DNA of 64,000 nucleotides, from contig NZ_CP184830.1 of NCBI RefSeq assembly GCF_049275935.1, positions 3,968,001 to 4,032,000 on the forward strand, given 5' to 3'. How positions within the stretch are numbered: position 1 is the first letter of the stretch; every line of letters starts with the position of its first letter. Positions 43,613 through 53,321 of this stretch are shown here, piece by piece. The notes under the pieces are model-generated. The model had not been told where the DNA came from, made no database searches, and worked only from the letters and a program-made list of their open reading frames with translations. This stretch comes from Endozoicomonas_A sp049275935 (GTDB lineage: Bacteria > Pseudomonadota > Gammaproteobacteria > Pseudomonadales > Endozoicomonadaceae). The translations under genes were made by a program, and so were the position numbers.

Positions 43613-44107
43613 TCAGTTGCAATAGGCTTCCATTTCGTCTGGGTCGCAACTGATGGCAGCATGGGTTTCTCCCTGAAGCAATGCCTTGAACTGATTACGG
43701 TTCATATGAATCAGCTCCCTGTGGTTACCAGACTCCAGATACAGGTCCTGTAATGAATTCAATTCGTCATCCCAGCAGGTGGTCATGCCATAAGCAGTGC
43801 CGATAGCAGGAATCGAACCATCCTCACAGTCCGGGAAAAGGTGTTTCAATTCCTGTTCTGAAACCAGATTCAGATGTCGATCCAGCTTGGCGTTGATCCA
43901 GCGCAGCATGAGTTTGTTCATTGAGGGCATGACAGCGATGACATAACCCCTGTTGTCCCTGAGAACGACAGCTTTCGTCATATTCTTGACTGGAATACAG
44001 GCGGAGTGTGCCGTATTCATCGCTCTTTCTGAGTATGGGTGGGAAACAAGTTCGTATTCCGCATTATGTTGGTTTAGAAACATGTGCAGTTTCCGGGCGA
44101 TGCTCAT
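43613..44107 (-). CDS. YbaK/prolyl-tRNA editing-domain aminoacyl-tRNA deacylase
   Basis: 164 residues from ATG 44107, 7 nt after GGGGA; a GTG two codons earlier is also possible. YbaK/ProX fold: YELVSHPYSERAMNTAHSACI, then NMTKAVVLRDNRGYVIAVMPS with the catalytic Lys, and DGSIPAIGTAYGMTTCWDDEL. Such domains hydrolyse mischarged tRNA. Among them the sequence is closer to stand-alone YeaK/ProX-like proteins than to Cys-tRNA-Pro deacylase YbaK, so substrate is left open. Confidence 0.85.
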   Translation of the reverse strand: MSIARKLHMFLNQHNAEYELVSHPYSERAMNTAHSACIPVKNMTKAVVLRDNRGYVIAVMPSMNKLMLRWINAKLDRHLNLVSEQELKHLFPDCEDGSIPAIGTAYGMTTCWDDELNSLQDLYLESGNHRELIHMNRNQFKALLQGETHAAISCDPDEMEAYCN

Positions 44108-44113
44108 CTTCAC

Positions 44114-44477
44114 GTCCCCGCACGAAGGTTAGAAAAGTCGTAATTAAAGAGACTACGCCCAAGTGTATATGGATTATTTCAGAGTGCTGTGCCCTCAGGC
44201 CTAAATAGTAAGATGAAAATTGTATATAAAAGTCGATTGTAATCTGTTTCTACTCTTTAACCGACGCTTCATACCCTGCATGTCTGAGCAGATTTCACAA
44301 AAAATATTTTATATCGAAAGTAAATAGTCAGGGTGTCGATTTATTAGACAGGAATCCACTGAAATGAGTTGGGCTGGCTCAAATTGGATCTCACAGGCGG
44401 TTGGCTTATCGTTATTCAATCAGTATCATTTGCGCGTTTTTGGACCCTGACTCATTTAAAAATTAAAGGAAATCATA
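44114..44477 (+). other. 364-bp leader region upstream of nhaD
   Basis: There is no supported gene. The AT-rich stretch 44290-44350 (aaaaaatattttatatcg) is promoter-like. The repeated phrase cagggtgtcg / gaccctgac spans 44330-44450 and could pair. AAGGA lies 8 nt before the GTG start of nhaD. The length leaves room for a regulatory leader. Confidence 0.35.
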
Positions 44478-45881
44478 GTGAATTTCTCTGGACTGAGAAG
44501 GCCTTCCCTGCTTGCCGGGGCAGGTTTGTTTGCTCTTCCGCAGAACTCTTTTGCGGCAGAGGAGTTGTTGAGGATGACAACTCACCCCATCGCCTGGTTG
44601 TGTATTGTCATTTTTACTCTGGCTTATATTGCCGTGATGGCGGAAGAGAAGTTACATCTCAGTAAGTCAAAACCGGTCATTCTGGCTGCCGGTATCATCT
44701 GGGCCCTCATTGCCTGGCTGGCCGTCGGAGAGGGAGTATCCCACGAAAGCTTATCCAGAGCGGTCATGCATGACCTGGAAGAATATTCGGCCATGTTCTT
44801 GTTTCTGCTGGTGGCGATGACCTACATCAATGCCATGGAAGAGCGTCAGGTATTCGATTCACTTCGCAGTTGGCTGATCCGAAAGGGGTTCAGTTATCGT
44901 CAACTCTTCTGGGTAACCGGAGTGCTGGCCTTCTTTATTTCACCGATTGCCGATAACCTGACGACGGCTCTGTTGATGGGTGCCGTCATTATGTCCGTCG
45001 GACAGGGAAACCCTGCTTTTGTCACCCTGGCAATGATCAATGTGGTTGTAGCGTCCAATGCCGGTGGAGCTTTCAGTCCTTTTGGTGATATCACAACGTT
45101 GATGGTTTGGCAGGCTGACAAGGTTGAGTTTTTCACATTCTTTACTTTATTTATTCCCTCGGTTGTGAATTTTATTATCCCGGCGACCATCATGAATTTC
45201 TTTATTGATAATGGTCGCCCGGCGGCCCTCGAAGACCATTCAGGTATTCGCCGGGGTGGGTGGGCTATCTGTGTGCTGTTCCTGATCACGATTGTACTGG
45301 CCGTTTGTTTTGAGAGCTTCTTCGGACTGCCCCCTTTTATGGGCATGATGACCGGACTTTCGCTGTTGATGTTCTATACCTATTTCCTGCGATTGAAAGG
45401 GCTGACCGCCAGTCAGATTATGCCTTCGATGGACGACGAGAAAAAAGAAGATCTGGATATTTTCAAACGGATTGCCCACGCCGAGTGGGACACCCTGCTG
45501 TTCTTTTTTGGTGTCATTTTCTCTGTAGGGGGCTTGCGTTATCTGGGTTACCTGGAGCTGATTTCCGAAAGCATGTACACCGGTATAGGTGCCACCTGGA
45601 CGAACATTGCAGCCGGAGTCTTCTCTGCGATTCTGGATAACATTCCAGTCATGTTTGCCATTCTGGGAATGAACCCTGAAATGGATACATTCCAGTGGCT
45701 GCTGATTACCCTGACCGCAGGGGTAGGCGGCAGTTTACTGTCAATAGGCTCCGCTGCCGGCGTCGGTCTGATGGGAACGGCCAAAGGCCAATATACCTTC
45801 CTGGGCCATTTGAAGTGGAGCTGGGCCATTGCCCTGGGATATGCCGCCAGTATTGCAACCCACTTCCTGGTGAACGGTTGA
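44478..45881 (+). CDS. nhaD: Na+/H+ antiporter NhaD
   Basis: 467 residues; GTG start after AAGGA. A signal-like first segment (SLLAGAGLFALPQNSFA) is followed by about 12 membrane helices. NhaD signatures are FISPIADNLTTALLMGAVIM and MINVVVASNAGGAFSPFGDITTLMVW, with the Asp/Asn residues of the IT superfamily transport site; the second half repeats the pattern (FSAILDNIPVMFAILGM; GSLLSIGSAAGVGLMG). NhaD antiporters expel Na+ in marine and halophilic bacteria. It is monocistronic. Confidence 0.94.
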   Translation: MNFSGLRRPSLLAGAGLFALPQNSFAAEELLRMTTHPIAWLCIVIFTLAYIAVMAEEKLHLSKSKPVILAAGIIWALIAWLAVGEGVSHESLSRAVMHDLEEYSAMFLFLLVAMTYINAMEERQVFDSLRSWLIRKGFSYRQLFWVTGVLAFFISPIADNLTTALLMGAVIMSVGQGNPAFVTLAMINVVVASNAGGAFSPFGDITTLMVWQADKVEFFTFFTLFIPSVVNFIIPATIMNFFIDNGRPAALEDHSGIRRGGWAICVLFLITIVLAVCFESFFGLPPFMGMMTGLSLLMFYTYFLRLKGLTASQIMPSMDDEKKEDLDIFKRIAHAEWDTLLFFFGVIFSVGGLRYLGYLELISESMYTGIGATWTNIAAGVFSAILDNIPVMFAILGMNPEMDTFQWLLITLTAGVGGSLLSIGSAAGVGLMGTAKGQYTFLGHLKWSWAIALGYAASIATHFLVNG

Positions 45882-45909
45882 AGTGAAAGGCAGGGGATAA
45901 TTCCTGTTC

Positions 45910-46278
45910 TCATTGCGCCAGAACAGGTTCTCCCTGATAAACAATATAGGGTGAGCAGCTGCCTGAAGTAAGGATATTAACAATCGCCTTGTGACGGCTA
46001 GAAGGTTTTGGCGCTCGCCCAACATTGCTGATAGGCATCACAAGACCTTCAGGTTCAATATCGTGCTTCCTGAACCATACCAGATCCTGCTTTGTATCGG
46101 GAAAGAAGTCCAGTTCAGCAAGGTCTCCCTTCACTTCATTAATCAGCATCGTTCCCCTGACAGGCTGGTAGTAACAGCTGATTGATTCCAGAGGATTGGC
46201 ACAGCCAGCCAACAGAATGGATGGGAGTATCCATGCTGCGATGGGAAGAGATGTTCTGGAATGATCAGATCTTTTCAA
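45910..46278 (-). CDS. Hypothetical lipoprotein (122 aa)
   Basis: 122 residues with a type II signal peptide and lipobox ILLAGC (Cys about 26). The mature domain (YYQPVRGTMLINEVKGDLAEL; KQDLVWFRKHDIEP; SSRHKAIVNIL) is short and I recognise no family. It is convergent with nhaD, 28 bp apart. It is probably an outer-membrane-anchored periplasmic protein. Confidence 0.65.
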   Translation of the reverse strand: MKRSDHSRTSLPIAAWILPSILLAGCANPLESISCYYQPVRGTMLINEVKGDLAELDFFPDTKQDLVWFRKHDIEPEGLVMPISNVGRAPKPSSRHKAIVNILTSGSCSPYIVYQGEPVLAQ

Positions 46279-46461
46279 ACCTGAAGCTCCTTGTTCTCTT
46301 TACCAGGAGCATTCCCTTTCTTCCAGAGAAGCTCCCGCAGTTCCGGTTTCGTGAAATACGTTGAGTCTTTGCGATCATTGATCATAAAGCCGTTTTGACT
46401 TGATTGAGGAGCTTGAGGCTTTAAGAAACTTCCGGATCAATCTGTCAATTATTACACCAGC

Positions 46462-48795
46462 TTAATGGCTTTGAAAACTTCGTTTAGCTTTTTCAGGAGT
46501 GAGGTCATTGTTTTGCTCCACATCAACAGATTTGCGCTTACGATGTCCTCTTTTGTGATCCATCAGGATTTGATCATTCTTGCAGATCACCCTGCATGGC
46601 CAGGACCGACCATCCTCTGTGATCACGGTTTCATCACAAGTTTTTTGTTTGCTGTGGATTTTGCTTTTATGAACTGATAGCGATGGAATATTCCTGAAGA
46701 CCTTTCCGCATTGCTGCAGTTGACCATCTTCCCCGATCAGGCGCACGTAGCAGATTTGTTGGCCGGTGTGTTCTTTGTTTTTGTGCTCAATCAGGTCTTG
46801 AGTACTTCTGCAGACTTTCCCGCATGACTGCTGTCGGCCATCCTCGCCGATCACGGTCACGTCACAGGTTCGTAGCCCGGTGTGGTATTTTCTTTTGTGA
46901 TACGACAGGGCCATTGAATTATTACAGACTTTTCCGCATGGTCGCGGCTGGCCATCCTCTCCGATGACTGTCTTATCGCAGATTTTTTGTTGTCCTTTGT
47001 GAGCGCTTCTTTTGTGAGATATCAGGGCTCTGGCATCCTCGCAGACTGTTCCGCATCTTTGCAGCTGGCCATCTTCTCTGACTAAGGTTACGCCACAGGT
47101 TTGTTGTCTGATGTGGGCTCTGGCTTTGTGAGCCGCCAGGGCTTGAGAATGATTAAAGACCTTTTCGCATGGCAGCAGCTGGCCATCCTTTCCGACTTCT
47201 GTCAGGTCACAGGTTTTTTGCCCGCTGTGGTATCTGCTCTTGTGCGAGGATAGAGATCGGGCATTCTTGAAGATCACCCCACATGGCCGTGTCTGGCCAT
47301 CCTTCCCGACCAAAGTCACTGCGCAGATTTGTTGCCCGCCACCGTTTCTCCTTATGGGATTAGGCCAGTCTTGTTGACAACGGGTGGAACCATTGGGGGG
47401 AAGATAACCTGAAGGTGAAGTCCGAGCCAATTCAGGTTCGCCAGCTTGAGAGGTTTTTTGGTTTGATGTCGCGAATATAATTTTACAAGATGCTGTCGGC
47501 GCCTTTATTGAACCTATCTGAATAAGCTGAGTTGGGCTTTGAACCCATTGGGGTGATTCTGTTGTTTTTTGTGGTGTTTCTGAAGTTCCCAGTGAGGATG
47601 TGAAGTCGGTAAAGGCACAAGAGGTCCCGATTTTTTCGAGAAGGATTTGATTACCTAAATTGAGTAACCCGTTGATTACAATCAAGTCATCATTGGAGAC
47701 AGGAAATTTCTCAAGTACTTGGGCGTCATTTCTGACTGGCCCGGTTGAGTGACTGTCTGTTGACCCAGAACTCATGGAGTATGCTAGCTTGCAGCTACTT
47801 GCCCGGTTGTTGTTAAGGCCACGGGGTTGCATCTGATCGAACTGTGTCTGAGAAGGTTGAACAGAAGTACATTGGAGTTGAATGGCAGGATTACTCAATA
47901 TTTGGAAAAGCCAGTTTTGCTGGGAATATAGAGTCTGTAGAAAATTAAAGCGATCTATACGGTTATGGTTGTGTTTATTGACTGGATCGGGGCATGTGCT
48001 CTGTCCTGCTCCCTTCTGGACTGCTGAACTTTCTGCCGATTTCAGTGGCCATCCACTGGGCAATCCGCTGTCGGGTGATCTTCGGAATTGACAAACGCCA
48101 TGACAGGGAAGGATGAAACAATTTAAACCGAAAGTGTGCAGGTGTTGTTGAGGATCTCCGTTACCGCCGCCAGAGTCAGAGTTCACGGGGTTAGTGAAAG
48201 AGCCTGCAGGGAGGGTCCTGGCTTCCGATACTGTCTGAATGGATGATTCTGATGACTGTTGTGATTGCTGGTTATCTCCAGAGCCAAACATCATAGTGAT
48301 GGTCGCAAACGAATGTTTCTGGCTGACCTCTTGTAGTTTAATCGGTTTAAACAGAGGTGAATCGGGGGTCCAATCGCTTTTTAAAAGCCAACAGACAGTG
48401 ATAACCACTTTTAAGGGGAGCCATGAATAGGGATTCGAGCCTGAAGGAGAATCTTTGGTTGTCAGGATCAGTTGGTAGGCAATCAGCAGAGGAGCGGTGA
48501 AAAAACATTGCTGCGCTATCAACTCAATAAGGGTAGGGGGCATCCCGTAAATGTCAGGTATGTGTTGTTTGATATCAGGCGGCGAATCTTGTTCTGTACA
48601 GTCGTTTGTGTCGGAAATGTATGATGGGCTGCAAGGCCATGTGTGCCGGTTACGCTTTATAGAAAGGCTCTGGTTTGGAAAAACTGCATTCGGTTCAAGC
48701 TCGACAACAAAAAAACCTGTCAACGGTTGAGCCTGACAGACGATAGACATCGACAGCAGCAGCCACAGCGCCGCTACAAAGAGTGAGTGTTTAAT
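46462..48795 (-). CDS. Exported atypical zinc-finger array protein 3
   Basis: About 777 residues, related to the two proteins at 20.9-24.6 kb by N-terminus and Ser/Pro linker (NSDSGGGNGDPQQHLHTFGLNC). The C-terminal ~270 residues hold seven units of about 38 residues of the form C-X13-C-X12-H-X3/4-H, for example CDVTVIGEDGRQQSC then GKVCRSTQDLIEHKNKEH. The second half is like C2H2, but the Cys pair is spread by a 13-residue loop with GEDGQ. The first ATG (48750) would begin inside a hydrophobic signal sequence; upstream codons read KHSLFVAALWLLLS and an in-frame TAG lies 5 codons above. Only ATT at 48795 (or a CTG) can start a complete signal peptide, as in the other two genes. Confidence 0.72.
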   Translation of the reverse strand: MKHSLFVAALWLLLSMSIVCQAQPLTGFFVVELEPNAVFPNQSLSIKRNRHTWPCSPSYISDTNDCTEQDSPPDIKQHIPDIYGMPPTLIELIAQQCFFTAPLLIAYQLILTTKDSPSGSNPYSWLPLKVVITVCWLLKSDWTPDSPLFKPIKLQEVSQKHSFATITMMFGSGDNQQSQQSSESSIQTVSEARTLPAGSFTNPVNSDSGGGNGDPQQHLHTFGLNCFILPCHGVCQFRRSPDSGLPSGWPLKSAESSAVQKGAGQSTCPDPVNKHNHNRIDRFNFLQTLYSQQNWLFQILSNPAIQLQCTSVQPSQTQFDQMQPRGLNNNRASSCKLAYSMSSGSTDSHSTGPVRNDAQVLEKFPVSNDDLIVINGLLNLGNQILLEKIGTSCAFTDFTSSLGTSETPQKTTESPQWVQSPTQLIQIGSIKAPTASCKIIFATSNQKTSQAGEPELARTSPSGYLPPNGSTRCQQDWPNPIRRNGGGQQICAVTLVGKDGQTRPCGVIFKNARSLSSHKSRYHSGQKTCDLTEVGKDGQLLPCEKVFNHSQALAAHKARAHIRQQTCGVTLVREDGQLQRCGTVCEDARALISHKRSAHKGQQKICDKTVIGEDGQPRPCGKVCNNSMALSYHKRKYHTGLRTCDVTVIGEDGRQQSCGKVCRSTQDLIEHKNKEHTGQQICYVRLIGEDGQLQQCGKVFRNIPSLSVHKSKIHSKQKTCDETVITEDGRSWPCRVICKNDQILMDHKRGHRKRKSVDVEQNNDLTPEKAKRSFQSH

Positions 48796-48914
48796 AATTC
48801 TGTTCTAGCATTCTGGCATTCAGAGAGGAAGGATAGATTACCTCATGCAAGTGGGAGCAAAAAACTCTGGTTCTCAAGCTGGCGCACGGTAGCGAGAGGC
48901 AGGCTGGACACAAA

Positions 48915-48938
48915 AAAGCCCCTTTAGACAGGGGCTTT
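48915..48938 (-). terminator. Terminator of the RND operon
   Basis: AAAGCCCCT, loop, AGGGGCTTT, followed on the minus strand by six T; it lies just after the permease stop codon. Confidence 0.88.
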
Positions 48939-48945
48939 ATGTTGA

Positions 48946-51900
48946 TCAGCTGTTCGCTTTATCTGAATCAAAATGCTCACGCATTTTTTGCAGGAGATAA
49001 TAGAACAATGGGATCATTATCGTGCCGAACAGGGTGGCAGCGATCATTCCAGACATTACTGTCGTACCAATTATCCTTCGGCTGGCAGCACCGGCACCAC
49101 TGGCAAATACCAGAGGTAGTACCCCAAGTACGAAAGACAGGGCTGTCATCAATACGGCGCGAAAGCGCAGTTCGGCAGCGTTGATGGCAGCATCGAAGAT
49201 ACTCTTGCCTGACTGTCTTTGAACCATGGCAAATTCTACGATAAGAATCGCCGTCTTTGCAGCAATACCAATCAATAGCACCATACCTATCTGGGCGTAG
49301 ATATCATTGGCCATCGAGGGTATCAATAACCGGAACAGGTTGATTCCGACAATGGCACCGAAAGCCGCTATGGGCACTGCCACGATGATTGCCAGCGGCA
49401 TGGTCCAGCTTTCATACTGTGCCACCAGGAACAGGTAGACAAACAGGAATGCCAGGGCAAATAGCAGTGGAGCCAGACTACCGGCTTCAATTTCCTGCAG
49501 TGACTGTCCAGACCACTCGAAGGTGTAGCCATCGGGCAATGTTTTGGCCAGATCTTCCATGGCTGTGATGGCATCACCGGAACTAAAACCCTGATTAGCC
49601 TTGCCACTTATGCTGGCTGAGCGGTACAGGTTGTAATGGTCAATGCTGCTGGGGCCGAGAATCGGTTTCAATGAGGCAACGGTAGTCAGAGGCACCATCT
49701 GGTTATTCAGGTTTCTGACAAAGAACTTGCTCAGGTCTGAAGGATTGGCGCGATACTCGCTTTCTGCCTGAAGCTTAACCTGGTAGGTTCTACCGAATTT
49801 ACTGAAGTCATTGACATACAGAGAGCCCAGCTGGGTTTGCAGGGTCATGAAAATTTCAGACAGCGGAATACCCTGTGCCTTAGCCTTGTTGCGATCTACT
49901 TCGAGGAAGTATTGAGGCACATTAGCACGGAAAGTACTGAATACCTGAGTCATTTCGGGGCGCTGGTTTGCCTGATAGATCAGCCCATTCAACACCTGAC
50001 CAAGCTCCTGAGGGGTGCGGCCAAGCGTATCCTGAAGCCTGAAGTCAAAACCACCTGAAGATCCAAGGCCTGGAATGGGCGGGAAGGCAAACGCCATGAC
50101 CTGGGCTTCCGGTAACGTCCAGAGCTTGCCCTGTATCTTTCTCAGTACCGCCTGCTGGTGTTGTAGAGGGTCCGGGCGATCTTTCCAGTCGTTGAGGACA
50201 ACGATAGCCATGGCGTTGTTGGAGTTGGATCCACCCATGATGCTGAAGCCGGAAACACTGATAACACTGTCTACATCGGGTTCGGTTCGAATGATGTTGG
50301 TGATGTTCTCCATAGTGGCTTCGGTTCTGTTCAGGGACGCTGCGTCAGGAAGCTGAACATCAACCACGAAGAATCCCTGATCCTCATCCGGAACAAAACC
50401 GGAGGGCGTGCTGTTGAACAGGAAGCCGGTGGAGGCCATCATGATTGCAAACAGTCCAATTCCCAGAATGCTTCTTCTAATCAACAGGGTAACCCAGCTC
50501 TTGTAGCCGCCGGTCAGTCGCTTGATAAAGTTATCAAGAGGAACCAGCCAGTTGATGTGTCCCATCTTGCCTTTTTTCAGCAAAGTGGCACACAGGGCCG
50601 GACTTAATGTCAGAGCGTTGATGGAAGAGATTACAACGGCTACCGATATGGTGACCGCAAACTGTGAATAAAGTCCACCGGTAATACCCGGCATAAAGCC
50701 TACAGGTACAAATACCGCCAGCAATACCAGGGTGGTCGCCACAATAGGACCCGATACTTCCTTCATGGCCTGACTGGTGGCTTCAGTCGGGCTCATCCCT
50801 TCCCTGGTGATTAATCGCTCAACGTTTTCAATAACAACAATGGCGTCGTCCACGACCACCCCTATCGCCAACACCAGGCCGAAAAGCGTAATAGTGTTAA
50901 TGGAAAACCCGAGAGCTTTCATGATAGCGAAGGTACCAATCAGGGAGACCGGTATTGCGATTGCGGGGATCAGTGTTGCCCGCCAGTTTTGCAGGAACAG
51001 GAATACAACCAATACCACCAGAGCGACTGCCTGGAGCAAAGTGATGATTACTTCCTTGATGGACTGATCAATAAACTGGGTTGTATCGAACTTGATTTCA
51101 TACTCGATACCTTCCGGCATACGGGCAGACAGCTCTTCCATGGTCATTTTTACACCTTTCGCCACATCCATAGCGTTGGCATCAGGCTGCTGATAGATAA
51201 CCAGGAAAGCCGTGTCATCATTGTTAAACTTGGCAACACCATCGTAACTCTGGGAACCCATTTCAACCCGGGCGATATCCTTGATGCGAACATAGGAGCC
51301 ATCAGGGTCGGCCTTGATAATGACGTTGCCGAATTCCTCAGGGTTGCTCAGACGTCCCTGGGTTTTTATGGTGTAAGTGAACTGCTGGTCTGGCTGGTTT
51401 GGCGCCTGACCCAGCTTACCGGCTGCAACAATAACGTTTTGCTCATTCAGTGCGTTGGATACGTCTGAGGTTGTGATATCAAGAGATGCCATGCGTTCAG
51501 GATCAAGCCAGATACGCATGCTATAAACCAGTGAACCCAAAATGTCGGCGGAAGCGACCCCGTCAATACGAGCCATGGGTTCTTTCAGGTAATTGTTGGC
51601 GTAATTATTGAGGTAAACGCCGTCGTACTCACTCTTGTTGGAAACCAGGTTGATGCCCAACAGCATGCTTGAAGACTTTTTGCTGACCGTCACCCCCGTT
51701 CTTCTGACGTCTTCGGGAAGTGATGGTTCAGCTACAGCAACACGGTTCTGGACGTTTACCAGAGCCATATCCTGATCGACACCGGAATCAAAGGTCACGG
51801 TGATGCTGGCGCTGCCATCGTTACCAGCAGAAGAGTTGATATAGATCATGTCCTCTACACCGTTGACCTGTTCTTCAATCGGTCGGATGACGGCTTCTTC

Positions 51901-52074
51901 TATGGTTTCTGCATCGGCTCCCGGGAATACCGCACTGATGTTAACCTGGGGAGGGGTGATTTCAGGAAACTGAGCCACAGGCAGGGTCAGCATGGAAATC
52001 ATACCCACCAGGGTTATGACGATCGATAGAACAAAGGCAAACTTGGGCCTGTGAATAAAAAACTGACTGATCAT
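48946..52074 (-). CDS. RND multidrug efflux permease (HAE-1, AcrB/MexB-like)
   Basis: 1042 residues with the twelve-helix RND layout. It starts MISQFFIHRPKFAFVLSIVI. The porter domain carries TPPQVNISAVFPGADAETIEE. Helix 4 has the proton-relay Asp pair (GVVVDDAIVVIENVERL). The second half begins QLPDAASLNRTEA and ends with GAASRRIIGTTVMSGMIAATLFG. It works as a trimer with the fusion protein encoded 5 nt upstream and a TolC-type channel encoded elsewhere. Expected substrates are drugs, detergents or bile-like compounds, but specificity cannot be read. Confidence 0.93.
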   Translation of the reverse strand: MISQFFIHRPKFAFVLSIVITLVGMISMLTLPVAQFPEITPPQVNISAVFPGADAETIEEAVIRPIEEQVNGVEDMIYINSSAGNDGSASITVTFDSGVDQDMALVNVQNRVAVAEPSLPEDVRRTGVTVSKKSSSMLLGINLVSNKSEYDGVYLNNYANNYLKEPMARIDGVASADILGSLVYSMRIWLDPERMASLDITTSDVSNALNEQNVIVAAGKLGQAPNQPDQQFTYTIKTQGRLSNPEEFGNVIIKADPDGSYVRIKDIARVEMGSQSYDGVAKFNNDDTAFLVIYQQPDANAMDVAKGVKMTMEELSARMPEGIEYEIKFDTTQFIDQSIKEVIITLLQAVALVVLVVFLFLQNWRATLIPAIAIPVSLIGTFAIMKALGFSINTITLFGLVLAIGVVVDDAIVVIENVERLITREGMSPTEATSQAMKEVSGPIVATTLVLLAVFVPVGFMPGITGGLYSQFAVTISVAVVISSINALTLSPALCATLLKKGKMGHINWLVPLDNFIKRLTGGYKSWVTLLIRRSILGIGLFAIMMASTGFLFNSTPSGFVPDEDQGFFVVDVQLPDAASLNRTEATMENITNIIRTEPDVDSVISVSGFSIMGGSNSNNAMAIVVLNDWKDRPDPLQHQQAVLRKIQGKLWTLPEAQVMAFAFPPIPGLGSSGGFDFRLQDTLGRTPQELGQVLNGLIYQANQRPEMTQVFSTFRANVPQYFLEVDRNKAKAQGIPLSEIFMTLQTQLGSLYVNDFSKFGRTYQVKLQAESEYRANPSDLSKFFVRNLNNQMVPLTTVASLKPILGPSSIDHYNLYRSASISGKANQGFSSGDAITAMEDLAKTLPDGYTFEWSGQSLQEIEAGSLAPLLFALAFLFVYLFLVAQYESWTMPLAIIVAVPIAAFGAIVGINLFRLLIPSMANDIYAQIGMVLLIGIAAKTAILIVEFAMVQRQSGKSIFDAAINAAELRFRAVLMTALSFVLGVLPLVFASGAGAASRRIIGTTVMSGMIAATLFGTIMIPLFYYLLQKMREHFDSDKANS

Positions 52075-52079
52075 CGCAG

Positions 52080-53294
52080 TTACCCTTGTTTGTTAGCCTG
52101 GCTGCCCTGCTCTTGATCAGACTTTGGCTGGGCTTCAATTCCGCCTGTCTCTGGATCAATTGTGACGCTGGTGGGAGTGACCTTGACACCCGGACGAACT
52201 TTCTGGAGGCCTTCAACGATGATTTTTTCACCGGCTTTAAGTCCAGAGTCTACAACCCACATTGGCCCCAGGCGACGTCCAAGTTCTACCTGACGGGTTT
52301 CAACTGCGTTATTAGCATCTACGACCAATACAAAGCGGCCCGATTGGTTTTCCTGAACGGCAGACTGCGGGATGATCGGATGTTCGGTTTTGTTCTTGCC
52401 TTCCACGATCAGGGTGACGTAAAGGCCCGGAACTATGATGCCCTGAGGATTCGGGAATTCAGCCCGCAGGGTTAGGGTTCCCGTGGTTTCATCGACTCTG
52501 GTGTCTGCGAAATTGAAGGTGCCCTTGTGATCGTAATCGCTGCCATTGGGTAAACGCAGGCTCATTTCAAAGTCCTGCTTTTCGGATGTCCGGCTGCCAG
52601 AACTTTCCTGCAAGCGGCTGATGAATAGTTGTTCGTCGACCTGGAAGTTGACATAGATAGGGTCAATCGAATTCAGAGTTGCCAGAGGTTCACTATTGGG
52701 ACCTACCAGGTTACCCACGCTGTAATTGGTGCGGCCGATCTGACCTTTAAAGGGGGCTATGATTTTGGTGTAGCTAAGATCCAGTTTGGCAGTATCCAGC
52801 TGCGCTTCAGCAGCTTGAACAGAGGCTTCTGCCTGAGCTTCTTTGCTGGTCTGGGTGTCCAGATCAGCCTGACTGATATAGCCTTTTTTATGAAGATCCT
52901 TGCTGCGTTGAAGGTCTTTTTTCGACTTGTTCAACTCTGCGTTAGCACTGGCCAGATCAGCTTCGGCCTTTTTAAGGTTGGCGATATACGGTTTCGGGTC
53001 TATAACGAATAGCAGCTGATCTTTCTCGACGGTTTGCCCTTCAATGAAGTCTCTCTTTGCGAGAAAGCCTTCTACTCTCGCTCTCAGGTCGACAGTATTA
53101 ACAGCTTCTGTACGAGCGACATATTCTTTGTAATCGCCAACAGGCTGCTCCGTAACACTGATAACTGAAACAGCAGGGGGAGGCATTTTTCTTTGTTCCT
53201 GCTCTTGATTACAGCCTGACAAGGCTAACAGAGATGCGACAAGCAAGCCGAAAGGGAGCAGGGGGCGTTGTCTATTTCTGATGATTGATTTCAT
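52080..53294 (-). CDS. RND efflux periplasmic adaptor (membrane fusion) lipoprotein
   Basis: 404 residues from ATG 53294, with GGAG 6 nt upstream; an ATG at 53321 is in frame. The lipobox LALSGC anchors it to the inner membrane. Lipoyl halves flank an alpha-hairpin (ADLASANAELNKSKKDLQRSKDLHKKGYISQADLDT region) and the beta-barrel domain shows VGNLVGPNSEPLATL and IDPIYVNFQVDEQ. It has the AcrA/MexA layout. It precedes the permease by 5 nt, so the two are cotranscribed. The 700-bp region to the divergent CpxRA-like pair holds the promoters. Confidence 0.93.
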   Translation of the reverse strand: MKSIIRNRQRPLLPFGLLVASLLALSGCNQEQEQRKMPPPAVSVISVTEQPVGDYKEYVARTEAVNTVDLRARVEGFLAKRDFIEGQTVEKDQLLFVIDPKPYIANLKKAEADLASANAELNKSKKDLQRSKDLHKKGYISQADLDTQTSKEAQAEASVQAAEAQLDTAKLDLSYTKIIAPFKGQIGRTNYSVGNLVGPNSEPLATLNSIDPIYVNFQVDEQLFISRLQESSGSRTSEKQDFEMSLRLPNGSDYDHKGTFNFADTRVDETTGTLTLRAEFPNPQGIIVPGLYVTLIVEGKNKTEHPIIPQSAVQENQSGRFVLVVDANNAVETRQVELGRRLGPMWVVDSGLKAGEKIIVEGLQKVRPGVKVTPTSVTIDPETGGIEAQPKSDQEQGSQANKQG

Positions 53295-53321
53295 CGATGG
53301 CTCCGAGAGAAAGAGTCTCAA

